Position numbers and translations under genes: made by a program. Below the pieces are notes generated by a model, which was not told the origin of the DNA, did no database searches, and worked only from the letters and a program-made list of their open reading frames with translations. This document shows, piece after piece, positions 18,517 to 27,110 of a DNA stretch of 64,000 bases; position 1 is the first letter of the stretch; the number at the start of each line of letters is the position of its first letter. This DNA comes from [Empedobacter] haloabium (GTDB lineage Bacteria > Pseudomonadota > Gammaproteobacteria > Burkholderiales > Burkholderiaceae_D), in assembly GCA_008011715.2 (NCBI GenBank), contig CP136508.1:5084001-5148000 (forward strand), written 5' to 3'.

Positions 18517-21500
18517 ATGCACCGATCCGACATCATCTCCCCGCCGCCCGCATTGCGCTTCCCCTTGCGCTCCGCCCCACGCCTGTCCGTCCGTACGTTC
18601 GTGCTGTTGCTGCTCGGCCTGCTGATCGTCGTTCTGGGCGCGACCGCCGCCCTGTCGCAGCCGGCGGCACCGCCCACCCTGCGCTTCAAGCAGCTGGGCC
18701 CGCTCGGCAACGACGAGCCGTCGATCCTGTCGCTGCTGCAGGATCGCCAGGGCTTCATGTGGATCGGCACGCACGTCAACGGCCTGTACCGCTACAACGG
18801 CTACCACGCCGTGCGCTATACGAGCCGCAGCAACGACCCGAACAGCCTGCCGCACGACCGCGTCTCGGCGCTGTACGAGGACCGCCAGGGCCGCATCTGG
18901 GCCGGCACCCAGAACGGCCTGGCCCGCTACAATCCGGAGACCAACAACTTCACCGTGTTCCGCGCCGAGCTGGGGCCCAAGAACCGCGGCATCATCAAGG
19001 CCATCATTTCGGACGGCAAGGACGGCATGTGGATCGCCAGCTGGGGCGGCCTGCAGCACTTCGATCCGGCCAGCGGCAAGTTCGTCGTGTACGCGCACGA
19101 CCCGGCGCTGCCGGGCAGCCTAGCCACTAACGACGTCAACGCCATCGCGCTGGACGCGAAGGGCGGCGTCTGGGCCGCCACCTGGCCGGGCGGGCTCGAC
19201 TACCTGCCGCCGGGCGGCAAGGCATTCGTCCACCATGCCGTCGACCTGGCCGAGAAGCCCGACCCGCGCCGCAACATCGTGCGCGCGCTGCAGTTCGACA
19301 AGGCCGGCGCGCTGTGGATCGGCACCGAAAGCGGCGCGCTGCGCTGGGACCCGGGCACGCCGTGGTCGGCCCGCAAGGTGCTCGTCACGCCGAACAGCCG
19401 CGTCAACAGCTTCTATATCGACCGCCAGGGCACCTTGTGGGCCACGACCCTGTCGGCCGGGCTGCTGCGCTGGGATGCCCGCATGGAGCGCTTCAGCCAG
19501 TTCTCGCACAACCCCAGCGACCCGTTCTCGCTGCCGGGCGACAACCTGCGCGCGCTGGCCCAGGACCGCGGCGGCATGCTGTGGGTGGCCTCGTTCACCG
19601 ATGGCATCAGCCTCGTCAACCTGAACAGCGTCGGCTTCACCCGCTACGTGCCGCACAGCGCCGACCAGACCGGCACGCCCGGCACCAATGCCGTGCTGAG
19701 CATCGCGCGCGCGCCGGACAATAAACTCTGGCTGGGCGGGAACGTCGGCCTCAGCCTGTTCGACCCGGCCAGCAACAAGGTGGTGCGACGCTACGTTTCC
19801 GACCCCTCGCAGCCCGGCACCCTGACGCAGAACATCGTCTACTGCCTGTACCAGGACCCCGAGGGGCCGCTGTGGGCGGGCACGTCGAATGGCCTGAACC
19901 GCCTCGACCAGGCCGACGGCAAGTTCAGCTCCGTGCATTTCGGCGACACCGCCAGCGACTACATCAACGCCATCGCGCCGGGCCGCGGCGGTGTGCTGTG
20001 GCTGGCCACCGGCAACAGCCTGATCCGCTACCTGCCGGCCGCCGGCACGTGGAAAATCTATCGCAACGATCCCAACGATCCGGACACGCGCAGCGTCAAC
20101 GGCACCTCCGTGGTGCTGGAGGACCGCAGCGGCCGCGTCTGGATGGGGTCGGAATGGAACGGCGGCGGCCTCGACCTGCTGGACCCGAAGACCGGCAAAT
20201 TCCAGCACTTCGTGCAGGACACCACGGTGGCGGACGGCCTGGCCGACGACAACGTCTCCAGCCTGCACGAGGATTCGCTCGGCCGCATCTGGGTCGGCAC
20301 CTCCAAGGGCCTGCAGCAGGTCATCCTGCGCGACGGCAAGATCGGCTTCCGCTCCTACCTGGACGCGACGCACGGCGCCAAGATCCTGTCGATCCGCAAC
20401 GACCTGGACGACAACCTGTGGGTCAGCACCATCGCCGGCCTGTACCGCATCGAGCCGGCCACCGGCAAGTCGCTGCAGTACACGGCGGCGGACGGCATGA
20501 CGGACGGCTTCACGATCAATTCCTCCGCGCCAGGGCCGAACGGCCTGCTGTACTTCGGCGGCGTGCACGGCATGACGGCGATCGCCCCGCGCGACGTGCG
20601 CAGCCCGTCGGTGGCGCCGCAGGTGGCCATCACCGACATCAAGGTCTACAACCATTCGCTCAGCGACGCGCGGCCGCAGCCGGGCGTGAAGCTGGAAGGC
20701 GCCGTGACGGCGCCGCGCCGCCTGACCCTGTCGCCGCCCGCCTCCGGCTTCTCGATCGAGTTCGCGGCGCTGCACTACACGGAACCGGGCCTGAACCGCT
20801 ACGCCTACCGGCTGGAAGGCTTCGACGCGGACTGGGTCGAGACGGATGCCACGCGGCGCGCGGCGACCTACACCAACCTCGATCCGGGCCGCTACGTGTT
20901 CCGCGTCAAGGCCGCCAACCATCGCGGCGTGTGGAACGAGGACCCGGCCGCGCTGATCGTCACCGTCACGCCGCCGTTCTGGCAGGCCTGGTGGTTCCGC
21001 ACGGCGGCGGTGGTGCTGGCCGCGGCGATCCTGTGGGCGCTGTACCGCTGGCGCGTGCGCCGGCTCACGCAACTGAAGGCGGCGCTGGAACGGGTGGTGG
21101 CGCAGCGCACGGCCGAACTGGAACAGTCGAACCTGAAGCTGGCCGCGCTGTCGACGACGGACGGCCTGACGGGCATTACCAACCGGCGCGGCTTCGACAC
21201 GCAGCTGGCGACCGAATGGCGGCGCGCCGCCCGCACCGGCCAGCCGCTGGCCTTGCTGGTGCTGGACGTGGACTACTTCAAGAAGTACAACGACCGCTAC
21301 GGCCACGTCGCGGGCGACGCCTGCCTGCGCACGGTGGCCGAGCTGCTGACGCGCCATGCGCGCCGCACCACGGATCTGGCGGCACGCTATGGCGGCGAGG
21401 AATTCGTGCTGCTGGCGGCCGCCACGGACGCCACCGACGCGATGCAGACGGCGCAAGCCATCTGCACCGAGCTGGCGGGCCTGGAGGTGGAACACGACGA

Positions 21501-21657
21501 GTCGCCGTTCGGCCGCGTCACCATCAGCATCGGCGTGGCCGTGCAGGTGCCGCACGAGCATGGCGATCCGGACGACCTGGTGCGGCGCGCCGACCGCGCG
21601 CTGTACCGCGCCAAGATCCGCGGCCGCAACCAGGCCATGCTGGCGGCGGAGCACTGA
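18517..21657 (+). CDS. Two-component-regulator-type propeller protein with Y_Y_Y domain and GGDEF diguanylate cyclase
   Basis: This 1046-residue protein has an N-terminal signal or anchor (about 25-48) and then a long periplasmic region of repeated WxGTxxGLxRYxxxT-type blades (about 60-700), for example GFMWIGTHVNGLYRYNGY. A Y_Y_Y-like domain follows (about 720-820), then a transmembrane helix (about 827-847), a short coiled coil and a GGDEF domain. The active-site motif RYGGEEF (GGEEF at 959-963) is intact, as is DVDYFKKYNDRYGH, so it should make cyclic di-GMP. It looks like a one-protein sensor in which the propeller, usually fused to histidine kinases, controls a cyclase. The ligand is unknown. 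The frame stays open upstream to 18226, but that part overlaps the divergent helicase gene. Confidence 0.88.
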   Translation: MHRSDIISPPPALRFPLRSAPRLSVRTFVLLLLGLLIVVLGATAALSQPAAPPTLRFKQLGPLGNDEPSILSLLQDRQGFMWIGTHVNGLYRYNGYHAVRYTSRSNDPNSLPHDRVSALYEDRQGRIWAGTQNGLARYNPETNNFTVFRAELGPKNRGIIKAIISDGKDGMWIASWGGLQHFDPASGKFVVYAHDPALPGSLATNDVNAIALDAKGGVWAATWPGGLDYLPPGGKAFVHHAVDLAEKPDPRRNIVRALQFDKAGALWIGTESGALRWDPGTPWSARKVLVTPNSRVNSFYIDRQGTLWATTLSAGLLRWDARMERFSQFSHNPSDPFSLPGDNLRALAQDRGGMLWVASFTDGISLVNLNSVGFTRYVPHSADQTGTPGTNAVLSIARAPDNKLWLGGNVGLSLFDPASNKVVRRYVSDPSQPGTLTQNIVYCLYQDPEGPLWAGTSNGLNRLDQADGKFSSVHFGDTASDYINAIAPGRGGVLWLATGNSLIRYLPAAGTWKIYRNDPNDPDTRSVNGTSVVLEDRSGRVWMGSEWNGGGLDLLDPKTGKFQHFVQDTTVADGLADDNVSSLHEDSLGRIWVGTSKGLQQVILRDGKIGFRSYLDATHGAKILSIRNDLDDNLWVSTIAGLYRIEPATGKSLQYTAADGMTDGFTINSSAPGPNGLLYFGGVHGMTAIAPRDVRSPSVAPQVAITDIKVYNHSLSDARPQPGVKLEGAVTAPRRLTLSPPASGFSIEFAALHYTEPGLNRYAYRLEGFDADWVETDATRRAATYTNLDPGRYVFRVKAANHRGVWNEDPAALIVTVTPPFWQAWWFRTAAVVLAAAILWALYRWRVRRLTQLKAALERVVAQRTAELEQSNLKLAALSTTDGLTGITNRRGFDTQLATEWRRAARTGQPLALLVLDVDYFKKYNDRYGHVAGDACLRTVAELLTRHARRTTDLAARYGGEEFVLLAAATDATDAMQTAQAICTELAGLEVEHDESPFGRVTISIGVAVQVPHEHGDPDDLVRRADRALYRAKIRGRNQAMLAAEH

Positions 21658-21658
21658 G

Positions 21659-21832
21659 ATGGCGACGTCGGACCCGCGCCCGGAACCACCCTCCCGGCCG
21701 GACCTGGAGGACTGCTGCCGCGGCGGCTGTACCGTCTGCGTGTTCGACGTGTATGAGGAAGCGCTGGCGCGCTACGAAGCCGCGCTGGCGGCGTGGCTGG
21801 CGCGGCAGGGGTCTGTCCCCGACGGGGACTGA
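21659..21832 (+). CDS. Small oxidoreductase-like domain protein
   Basis: This 57-residue protein contains PDLEDCCRGGCTVCVFDVY, the Cys-rich signature of the oxidoreductase-like (PF09791-type) family of short proteins. Its ATG overlaps the stop region of the GGDEF gene, so it is likely coupled to it. The last residues (GSVPDGD) and the TGA stop are encoded inside the palindromic repeat that begins at 21808, so the original C-terminus may have been altered by the repeat. The biochemical role of the family is not established. Confidence 0.75.
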   Translation: MATSDPRPEPPSRPDLEDCCRGGCTVCVFDVYEEALARYEAALAAWLARQGSVPDGD

Positions 21833-21920
21833 CCCCGAAGTCCACAGCGTGGCGAGGCCTGTCTGCCCGTTCGGCAAAAGGGCGACAAACTTCGGGGTCA
21901 GTCCCGGCGGGACAGACCCC
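21808..21920. repeat. Composite palindromic repeat, copy A (convergent gene junction)
   Basis: The left half is GGGGTCTGTCCCC-gac-GGGGACTGACCCC followed by GAAGT (21808-21841), itself a hairpin with one central mismatch. The right half (21889-21920) is its reverse complement, ACTTCGGGGTCAGTCCC-ggc-GGGACAGACCCC. The 47 bp between contains GCCCGTTCGGC. The repeat lies between the small oxidoreductase-like gene and a convergent 65-residue ORF and overlaps the first. Related copies lie at 29414, 38792 and 52083-52205. Confidence 0.88.
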
Positions 21921-21936
21921 AGGCATGGCCGCCTGT

Positions 21937-22134
21937 TCAGGCCAGCGCCTCGCGCGCCGCCTCCTCCGGCGTCAGCGCGGCGCAGAACTGGTCGGTGAAC
22001 CAGTCGATCTGCTCCTCGATATGATCCTGGGCCTCGCGCACGGTGGCCCCGGCCGCGACCAGGAAGCCTTCCACTTCGATACACCACTGGATGAATTCGC
22101 GCGTTTCCTCGTCCAGTTCTTCTTTCTTGGCCAT
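21937..22134 (-). CDS. Small acidic protein of unknown function
   Basis: This 65-residue protein starts MAKKEELDEETREFIQWCIE and is rich in Glu, with helical character throughout and no signal or membrane segment. I do not recognise a family. It lies 50 bp downstream of the chemoreceptor gene stop, on the same strand, and ends close to repeat copy A. The start codon is clear. Longer upstream readings in this frame run antisense through the chemoreceptor coding region and are not credible. Confidence 0.6.
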   Translation of the reverse strand: MAKKEELDEETREFIQWCIEVEGFLVAAGATVREAQDHIEEQIDWFTDQFCAALTPEEAAREALA

Positions 22135-22184
22135 ACGTTTCCCATTTCGCTGCAAAGCGGCCATTGTAAGCCACGGGTCACTGC

Positions 22185-23906
22185 TCAGAATTCCTCCCAC
22201 TGGTCCTCTTGCGGCTGCGCCTTTGCCGGCGCCTTGGCGGCGCCCAGCGCCGGCCGCGGCGCGGGCTTGGGTGCCGCCTGCACCACCTTGGGTGCCGACG
22301 CCGCCACCACGGCGCTGCGGCGCGGCGCCGGCGGCGGCACGATCACACCCGCCGCCTGGGCATTGATGCGGAACACGCCGACGATCTGCGCCAGGTGCGC
22401 GGCCTGCTGCTGCATCGCCTCGGCGGCGGCGGCCGACTCCTCCACCAGCGCCGCGTTCTGCTGCGTGGTCTGGTCCATCTGCACGACCGCCTGGTTGACC
22501 TGCTCGATGCCGGAACTCTGCTCCGTGCTGGCGGCCGTGATCTCGCTCATGATGTCCGTCACGCGCGTGATGCCGGCCACGATCTCGGCCATCGTGCTGC
22601 CCGCTTCGTTGACCAGGCGCGAGCCGGCATCGACCTTGCCGACCGAGTCGTCGATCAAGTGCTTGATGTCCTTGGCCGCGGCCGCCGAGCGCTGCGCCAG
22701 GTTGCGCACCTCGCTGGCGACCACCGCGAAGCCGCGTCCCTGCTCGCCGGCGCGCGCCGCCTCGACGGCCGCGTTCAGCGCCAGGATGTTGGTCTGGAAG
22801 GCGATGCCGTCGATGACGGAAATGATGTCGACGATCTTGCGTGACGCCTCGTTGATGGCAGCCATCGTGCCCACCACCTCGCCCACCACGGCACCGCCAC
22901 GCACGGCGATGCTTGATGCCGATTGCGCCAGTTGGTTGGCCTGACGCGCATTGTCGGCGTTCTGGCGCACGGTCGATGTCAGCTCCTCCATCGACGATGC
23001 CGTTTCTTCCAGCGCGCTGGCCTGCTGCTCCGTGCGGCCCGACAGGTCCTGGTTGCCGGCCGCGATCTGGCTCGACGCGGTGGCGATCGTGTCGGTCCCC
23101 GCGCGCACCTGCGCCACGAGGCCCTGCAGCTTGCTCGTCATGTCGCGCAGCGCCGCCATCAGTGCGCCCGTCTCGTCCTGCGAGCGCACCGTCAGGTCGC
23201 GGGTCAGGTCGCCGTCCGCCACCGCACGGGCGGCCTCCACCGCCTCGCCCAACGGCCGCGCCACCATGCGCGCCACCCACAGCGCCAGCGCGCTGCCGGC
23301 CAGCGCCGCCAGCAGCAGCAAGGCGATCGACAGCGTGCGCGAGTCGCGGTACAGCGTTTCGGCCAGCTCACCTGCACGCTGGCCGCCCTCGACGTTGAGC
23401 TTGACGAGCTTGTCCAGCGCCGCGTTGGCATCGCCCAGAATTTTCGCGGAATTGCCCGCCGCCGCCGCGCGTGCCTCTTCTTTCAGGTTCTGGCGCGACA
23501 GCGCCACCACCTTCTCGTGCTCGGCCAGGAACAGCTGCCAGTTGCGGCTGAAATCGTCATAGATGGCCCGTTCCTCCGGGCTGGAAATCAGCCTCTCGTA
23601 AGCCGCCGCGTTGGCGCGCTGGTCCGCCAGGGTTTTCGCCATGCGTTCCTCGTACGTGGCCAGCGACGTCGGCACGTCGGTCAGCATGTGCGCCAGCTGC
23701 CAGCGGCGCAGCTCGCCCACGTCGGTGCGCAGCTGCATCACCGTGCGCACGCTCGGCATCCAATTCGTGGCCAGCTCGGTGGAGGCATCGTTCATCCGCC
23801 CCATCGACCGGATGCTGGCCACGCCCATGATCAGCATCAGCAACTGGACGACACCGAATACCAGTAACAGCTTCGGGGCAATCTTGAGATTCTGAAACCA
23901 TTTCAT
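22185..23906 (-). CDS. Methyl-accepting chemotaxis protein
   Basis: This 573-residue receptor has a transmembrane helix at about 11-30 and a four-helix-bundle periplasmic sensor domain (about 31-190). A second transmembrane helix (about 190-212), a HAMP domain (about 213-266) and a long cytoplasmic signalling hairpin follow. The hairpin tip [20 protein letters not shown] binds CheA/CheW. The protein ends in QWEEF after an Ala/Pro/Lys-rich linker, matching the xWxxF pentapeptide that tethers CheR and CheB to receptors. The ATG at 23906 has GGAG upstream. It stands alone, with no other chemotaxis gene nearby. The ligand is unknown. Confidence 0.93.
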   Translation of the reverse strand: MKWFQNLKIAPKLLLVFGVVQLLMLIMGVASIRSMGRMNDASTELATNWMPSVRTVMQLRTDVGELRRWQLAHMLTDVPTSLATYEERMAKTLADQRANAAAYERLISSPEERAIYDDFSRNWQLFLAEHEKVVALSRQNLKEEARAAAAGNSAKILGDANAALDKLVKLNVEGGQRAGELAETLYRDSRTLSIALLLLAALAGSALALWVARMVARPLGEAVEAARAVADGDLTRDLTVRSQDETGALMAALRDMTSKLQGLVAQVRAGTDTIATASSQIAAGNQDLSGRTEQQASALEETASSMEELTSTVRQNADNARQANQLAQSASSIAVRGGAVVGEVVGTMAAINEASRKIVDIISVIDGIAFQTNILALNAAVEAARAGEQGRGFAVVASEVRNLAQRSAAAAKDIKHLIDDSVGKVDAGSRLVNEAGSTMAEIVAGITRVTDIMSEITAASTEQSSGIEQVNQAVVQMDQTTQQNAALVEESAAAAEAMQQQAAHLAQIVGVFRINAQAAGVIVPPPAPRRSAVVAASAPKVVQAAPKPAPRPALGAAKAPAKAQPQEDQWEEF

Positions 23907-24071
23907 GGCATCTCCTTTTTTCTTGTTGGCAAACGCCAGCGCATGCGGCGTGCGGTCAGCATGCCACTTTGGGACGAACGACGGAGCCACGTAGCAAGAT
24001 GGCGGCACGCCACCGTCGCGCTCGCCACAACGGCGCGAGCCGGCTACAGTAAGGTTTTGGAAGGAGATCGC

Positions 24072-24389
24072 ATGCATCGACGTATCCTGCTGGCCGGGGC
24101 GGCCCTGGCACTCGTCGCGGCGCTGCCGGGCCGGGCCGCTGGCCGCGACATTCCGGCCGAGGCAAAGCGCGGCACGCTGACGCCCGGCTGGTTTCCCGAC
24201 ATTACGCTCGACGGCAGGCCGCGCCGGCTCGCGCCGGCGGCGCGCATCTTCAACCAGGACAACCTGGTCGAGGTGCCGGCCGCCCTGCGCGGTCGTGACC
24301 TGCCGGTGTGCTACACGGAGAACGCCGACGGCGACATCGACCGCATCTGGCTGCTCACGCCCGAGGAAGCGCGGCAGCGGCGGCGTTGA
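24072..24389 (+). CDS. Small secreted protein of unknown function
   Basis: This 105-residue protein has an N-terminal signal peptide (Arg-Arg, then about 15 hydrophobic residues ending near GRAAG). The mature part of about 80 residues includes [20 protein letters not shown] and [23 protein letters not shown] precedes the ATG at a good distance. I do not recognise the family. It is divergent from the chemoreceptor gene and probably periplasmic. Confidence 0.65.
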   Translation: MHRRILLAGAALALVAALPGRAAGRDIPAEAKRGTLTPGWFPDITLDGRPRRLAPAARIFNQDNLVEVPAALRGRDLPVCYTENADGDIDRIWLLTPEEARQRRR

Positions 24390-24421
24390 CACTGTTGCGC
24401 CCGGCCTACATTTGCTTTATG

Positions 24422-24435
24422 GAAATTGCAATTTC
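24422..24435. promoter_or_regulatory. 14-bp perfect palindrome, possible operator of the PEP-CTERM gene
   Basis: GAAATTGCAATTTC reads the same on both strands. Its right half, as TTGCAATTTCA, recurs as a direct copy at 24440-24450, overlapping the predicted -35. The pair sits in a locally AT-rich stretch upstream of the PEP-CTERM gene, which suggests a protein-binding site. Confidence 0.45.
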
Positions 24436-24439
24436 ATTG

Positions 24440-24468
24440 TTGCAATTTCACGATATTTCGTCTAGTAT
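24440..24468 (+). promoter_or_regulatory. Sigma-70-type promoter candidate of the PEP-CTERM gene
   Basis: TTGCAA (24440-24445) and TAGTAT (24463-24468) are separated by 17 bp, giving a leader of about 70 nt before the ATG at 24544. The -35 lies within the second TTGCAATTTCA copy, so a protein bound there would affect initiation. Confidence 0.5.
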
Positions 24469-24543
24469 TTGATTTCGGCCAAAGAATCGCCGCTTTTCTC
24501 CTGTCTGCCCGCGAGCCCGGCACGCATTCCGAAAGAACCAATA

Positions 24544-25185
24544 ATGACTATCGCTGCTGTTTCCAAAGCTGTACTGCTGAGTGCCGCGCTGCTCGCCGCC
24601 GGCTCCGCCCATGCCACGTTCAACAAGGGCAGCATCGGCAACGCCACCCTGGACGACGTCACCCTGGGTGGCGACATCGCGGACAAGCTGGTGTACTCCG
24701 GCCTGAACCCGATGAGCACGGGTTCGGCGTCGTTCAGCCTCGCCTTCTGGAACACGGGTTCGCTGTTCTGGAGCACGCTGGAAACGGTCGAAGGCAAATA
24801 CCTGACCGACTACAGCTCGCGCTTCGACTTCACGTTCGGCAAGAGCGCCAGCGGCAAGACGGGGATCTGGTCGATCACCAACGTCAGCAAGAACTATGAC
24901 GCCAACCTGGACCTGACGCTGGCCATCCACGCTTCCAACGCCAGCACGGCGTTCCTGTTCGACGAAACGAACATCAAGGCCGGCCAGACGCTGACCGGCA
25001 CGTGGAACATCGAATGGCTGAACAACGGCGGCCAGGTGCCGGGCTTCTCGAACGCAGTGCTGTTCGGCCGCGACCTGAGCCTGACGAAGACCGTGTCGCC
25101 GATACCGGAACCGGCCACGCTGCCGATGCTGGCAGGCGGCCTGGCACTGGTCGCGCTGGCGGCCCGCCGCCGCGCCAAGAAATAA
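24544..25185 (+). CDS. PEP-CTERM sorting domain protein
   Basis: This 213-residue exported protein has a signal peptide (about 1-25, cut near SAHA). The middle part of about 150 residues is beta-rich and Ser/Thr/Asn-rich and of unknown function. The C-terminus is a PEP-CTERM tail: PIPEPATLPMLAGG, a short hydrophobic helix, then RRRAKK. Such tails are processed by an exosortase, and the proteins are usually linked to extracellular polysaccharide or biofilm. No exosortase is in the window. The gene has its own promoter and terminator. Such proteins fit the exopolysaccharide theme of the first region. Confidence 0.88.
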   Translation: MTIAAVSKAVLLSAALLAAGSAHATFNKGSIGNATLDDVTLGGDIADKLVYSGLNPMSTGSASFSLAFWNTGSLFWSTLETVEGKYLTDYSSRFDFTFGKSASGKTGIWSITNVSKNYDANLDLTLAIHASNASTAFLFDETNIKAGQTLTGTWNIEWLNNGGQVPGFSNAVLFGRDLSLTKTVSPIPEPATLPMLAGGLALVALAARRRAKK

Positions 25186-25217
25186 GAACGAAGAAGAAAC
25201 ATAGCAGTACCCTTCGG

Positions 25218-25246
25218 GCCCGCGACGCAAGTCGCGGGCTTTTTCT
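25218..25246 (+). terminator. Intrinsic terminator of the PEP-CTERM gene
   Basis: A 9-bp GC-rich stem GCCCGCGAC/GTCGCGGGC with a GCAA tetraloop (25227-25230) is followed by TTTTTCTTT. It lies about 33 bp after the stop codon. Confidence 0.92.
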
Positions 25247-25449
25247 TTGGTGACAGGCATCTGCGTGTTTTAGCCAGCATGCCACTACATACCCCGCACT
25301 ATGTGAACGAACGCACAACCAGCCCCGGCCATTAACCGTATCGTGACGGCTCACATCCGGGAGCCGCCGGGGTGACCTCCTGCGCCGCCGCTTGATGACC
25401 GTGCACCGGGTTTGCCCCGCGCTCCTCCACCCGACAAAGAGGATTCGCC

Positions 25450-25977
25450 ATGCAAGCTCCCGAGCGTCATCCGCTGACGATCACCGTCAACGGCCGCGAG
25501 CACACACTGGAACTGGAAGCCTGGGTCACCCTGCTCGACCTGCTGCGCGAGCGGCTCGGCCTGACCGGTACCAAGAAGGGCTGCGACCACGGCCAGTGCG
25601 GTGCCTGCACCGTGCTGGTGGACGGCCGCCGCATCAACTCCTGCCTGACCCTGGCCGTGATGCAGGACGGGCGCAGCGTCACCACCATCGAAGGCCTGGC
25701 CGACGGCGACCGCCTGCATCCGCTGCAGCAGGCCTTCGTCGAACACGACGCCTTCCAGTGCGGCTACTGCACGCCAGGCCAGATCTGTTCGGCCGTGGGC
25801 CTGATCAACGAAGGCCAGGCCACCTGCTCGGCCGAGGTGCGTGAACTCATGAGCGGCAATATCTGCCGCTGCGGCGCCTATCCGCAGATCCTGCGTGCCG
25901 TCAGCCAGGTGGCCGGCATCGCGCCGGACAGCGAGAACGCCGAGCACGCGGTCGTGACCGGGACGGTGCCGGCATGA
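25450..25977 (+). CDS. (2Fe-2S)-binding subunit of a molybdenum hydroxylase (locus 1)
   Basis: This 175-residue protein has a plant-type ferredoxin domain with the first cluster motif [21 protein letters not shown], shown here as CDHGQCGAC. An all-helical domain follows with the second cluster motifs CGYCTPGQ and CRCGAY. It would pass electrons from the molybdenum centre to FAD in an aldehyde/xanthine oxidoreductase. Unlike the locus 2 homologue it has no Tat leader, and the frame upstream is closed by a stop at 25396, so the complex is predicted cytoplasmic. AGAGGA precedes the ATG. The stop overlaps the next ATG by 4 bases. Confidence 0.92.
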   Translation: MQAPERHPLTITVNGREHTLELEAWVTLLDLLRERLGLTGTKKGCDHGQCGACTVLVDGRRINSCLTLAVMQDGRSVTTIEGLADGDRLHPLQQAFVEHDAFQCGYCTPGQICSAVGLINEGQATCSAEVRELMSGNICRCGAYPQILRAVSQVAGIAPDSENAEHAVVTGTVPA

Positions 25978-27110
25978 ACCCGTTCGCCTACGCCCGCCCC
26001 ACCGACCTGGACGCCGCATTGCGCCTGATTGCCGCCAACGCCGGCAAGGATGCCGCGCCGGCGGCCGCGCCCGCCCCGACAGCGCCGCCCGACCTGGCAC
26101 CCGCCTTGAATGACGCCACGCCGGCGGCAGCCAACCAATATGAAGTGCGCTTCGTGGCCGGCGGCACCAACCTGCTCGACCTGCTGAAGGAAGGCGTGCA
26201 GGTCGCGCCGGCACTGGTCGACATCAATCGCCTGCCGTTCGACCGCATCGAGGAAACGCCGGACGGCGGCCTGCTGCTGGGCGCCCTCGCCCGCAACGCC
26301 GACACGGCCTACCACCCGCTGATAAAGGAACGCTATCCGCTGCTGGCGGACGCGATCCTGGCCGGCGCCTCGCCGCAGCTGCGCAATATGGCCAGCAACG
26401 GCGGCAACCTGCTGCAGCGCACGCGCTGCTACTACTTCTACGACGTGGCGACGCCCTGCAACAAGCGCACGCCCGGCAGCGGCTGCTCCGCCATCGGCGG
26501 CGTCACGCGCCAGCATGCGATCCTCGGCACTTCCGAGCACTGCATCGCCACCCATCCGTCCGACATGTGCGTGGCACTGGCCGCGCTGGAAGCGGTGGTG
26601 CACGTGCAGTCCGTGCGCGGCAAGCGCGAGATCGCGTTCGCCGACTTCCACCGCCTGCCGGGCGACCGCCCCGACGTCGATACCACCCTGGCGCCGGATG
26701 AACTGATCACGCACATCGCGCTGCCGCCGGCCGCGCAATTCGCCGGCCATTCGGCCTACCTGAAGCTGCGCGAGCGCCTGTCGTACGCCTTCGCGCTGGC
26801 CTCCGTCGCAGCCGCCCTCGAGATCGCGGCGGACGGCAGCATCGGCGCGGCGCGCATCGCCGTCGGCGGCGTCGCGCACAAGCCATGGCGTCGGCCGGAA
26901 GCCGAGCAATTGCTGCAAGGCCAACGGCCATCGGACGAGCTGTTCGGCCGCGTGGCCGACGCCCTCCTCGCGGGCGCCGTCGGCCGCGGCGCGAACGACT
27001 TCAAGATACCGCTGGCGAGGAACGCCATCGTGCGCGCGCTGCAAGTGGCGGCGCGCGGCACGGTGCGGAACTGGCGCGTCAGCACACCAGACCAGGGAGA
27101 ACACGCATGA
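25974..27110 (+). CDS. FAD-binding subunit of a molybdenum hydroxylase (locus 1)
   Basis: This 378-residue CO-dehydrogenase-type flavoprotein subunit has the FAD motifs [11 protein letters not shown] and [20 protein letters not shown]. The Cys-containing loop with CNKRTPGSGCSA matches the extra iron-sulfur loop known in PaoB-type subunits. Compared with the locus 2 homologue (317 residues) it carries an Ala/Pro-rich insertion at about residues 22-58, just before the FAD-binding motif. It overlaps both neighbours by 4 bases, so the three subunits are translationally coupled. Confidence 0.92.
   Translation: MNPFAYARPTDLDAALRLIAANAGKDAAPAAAPAPTAPPDLAPALNDATPAAANQYEVRFVAGGTNLLDLLKEGVQVAPALVDINRLPFDRIEETPDGGLLLGALARNADTAYHPLIKERYPLLADAILAGASPQLRNMASNGGNLLQRTRCYYFYDVATPCNKRTPGSGCSAIGGVTRQHAILGTSEHCIATHPSDMCVALAALEAVVHVQSVRGKREIAFADFHRLPGDRPDVDTTLAPDELITHIALPPAAQFAGHSAYLKLRERLSYAFALASVAAALEIAADGSIGAARIAVGGVAHKPWRRPEAEQLLQGQRPSDELFGRVADALLAGAVGRGANDFKIPLARNAIVRALQVAARGTVRNWRVSTPDQGEHA

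Noticed and set aside
19120..21654. 844-codon open frame opposite the propeller-GGDEF gene
   Set aside because: Shadow of a long high-G+C gene. No start signal or family match.
21937..23280. 447-codon reading that would extend the 65-residue ORF upstream
   Set aside because: The extension is low complexity and runs in another frame of the chemoreceptor gene on the same strand. A clear ATG exists at 22134.
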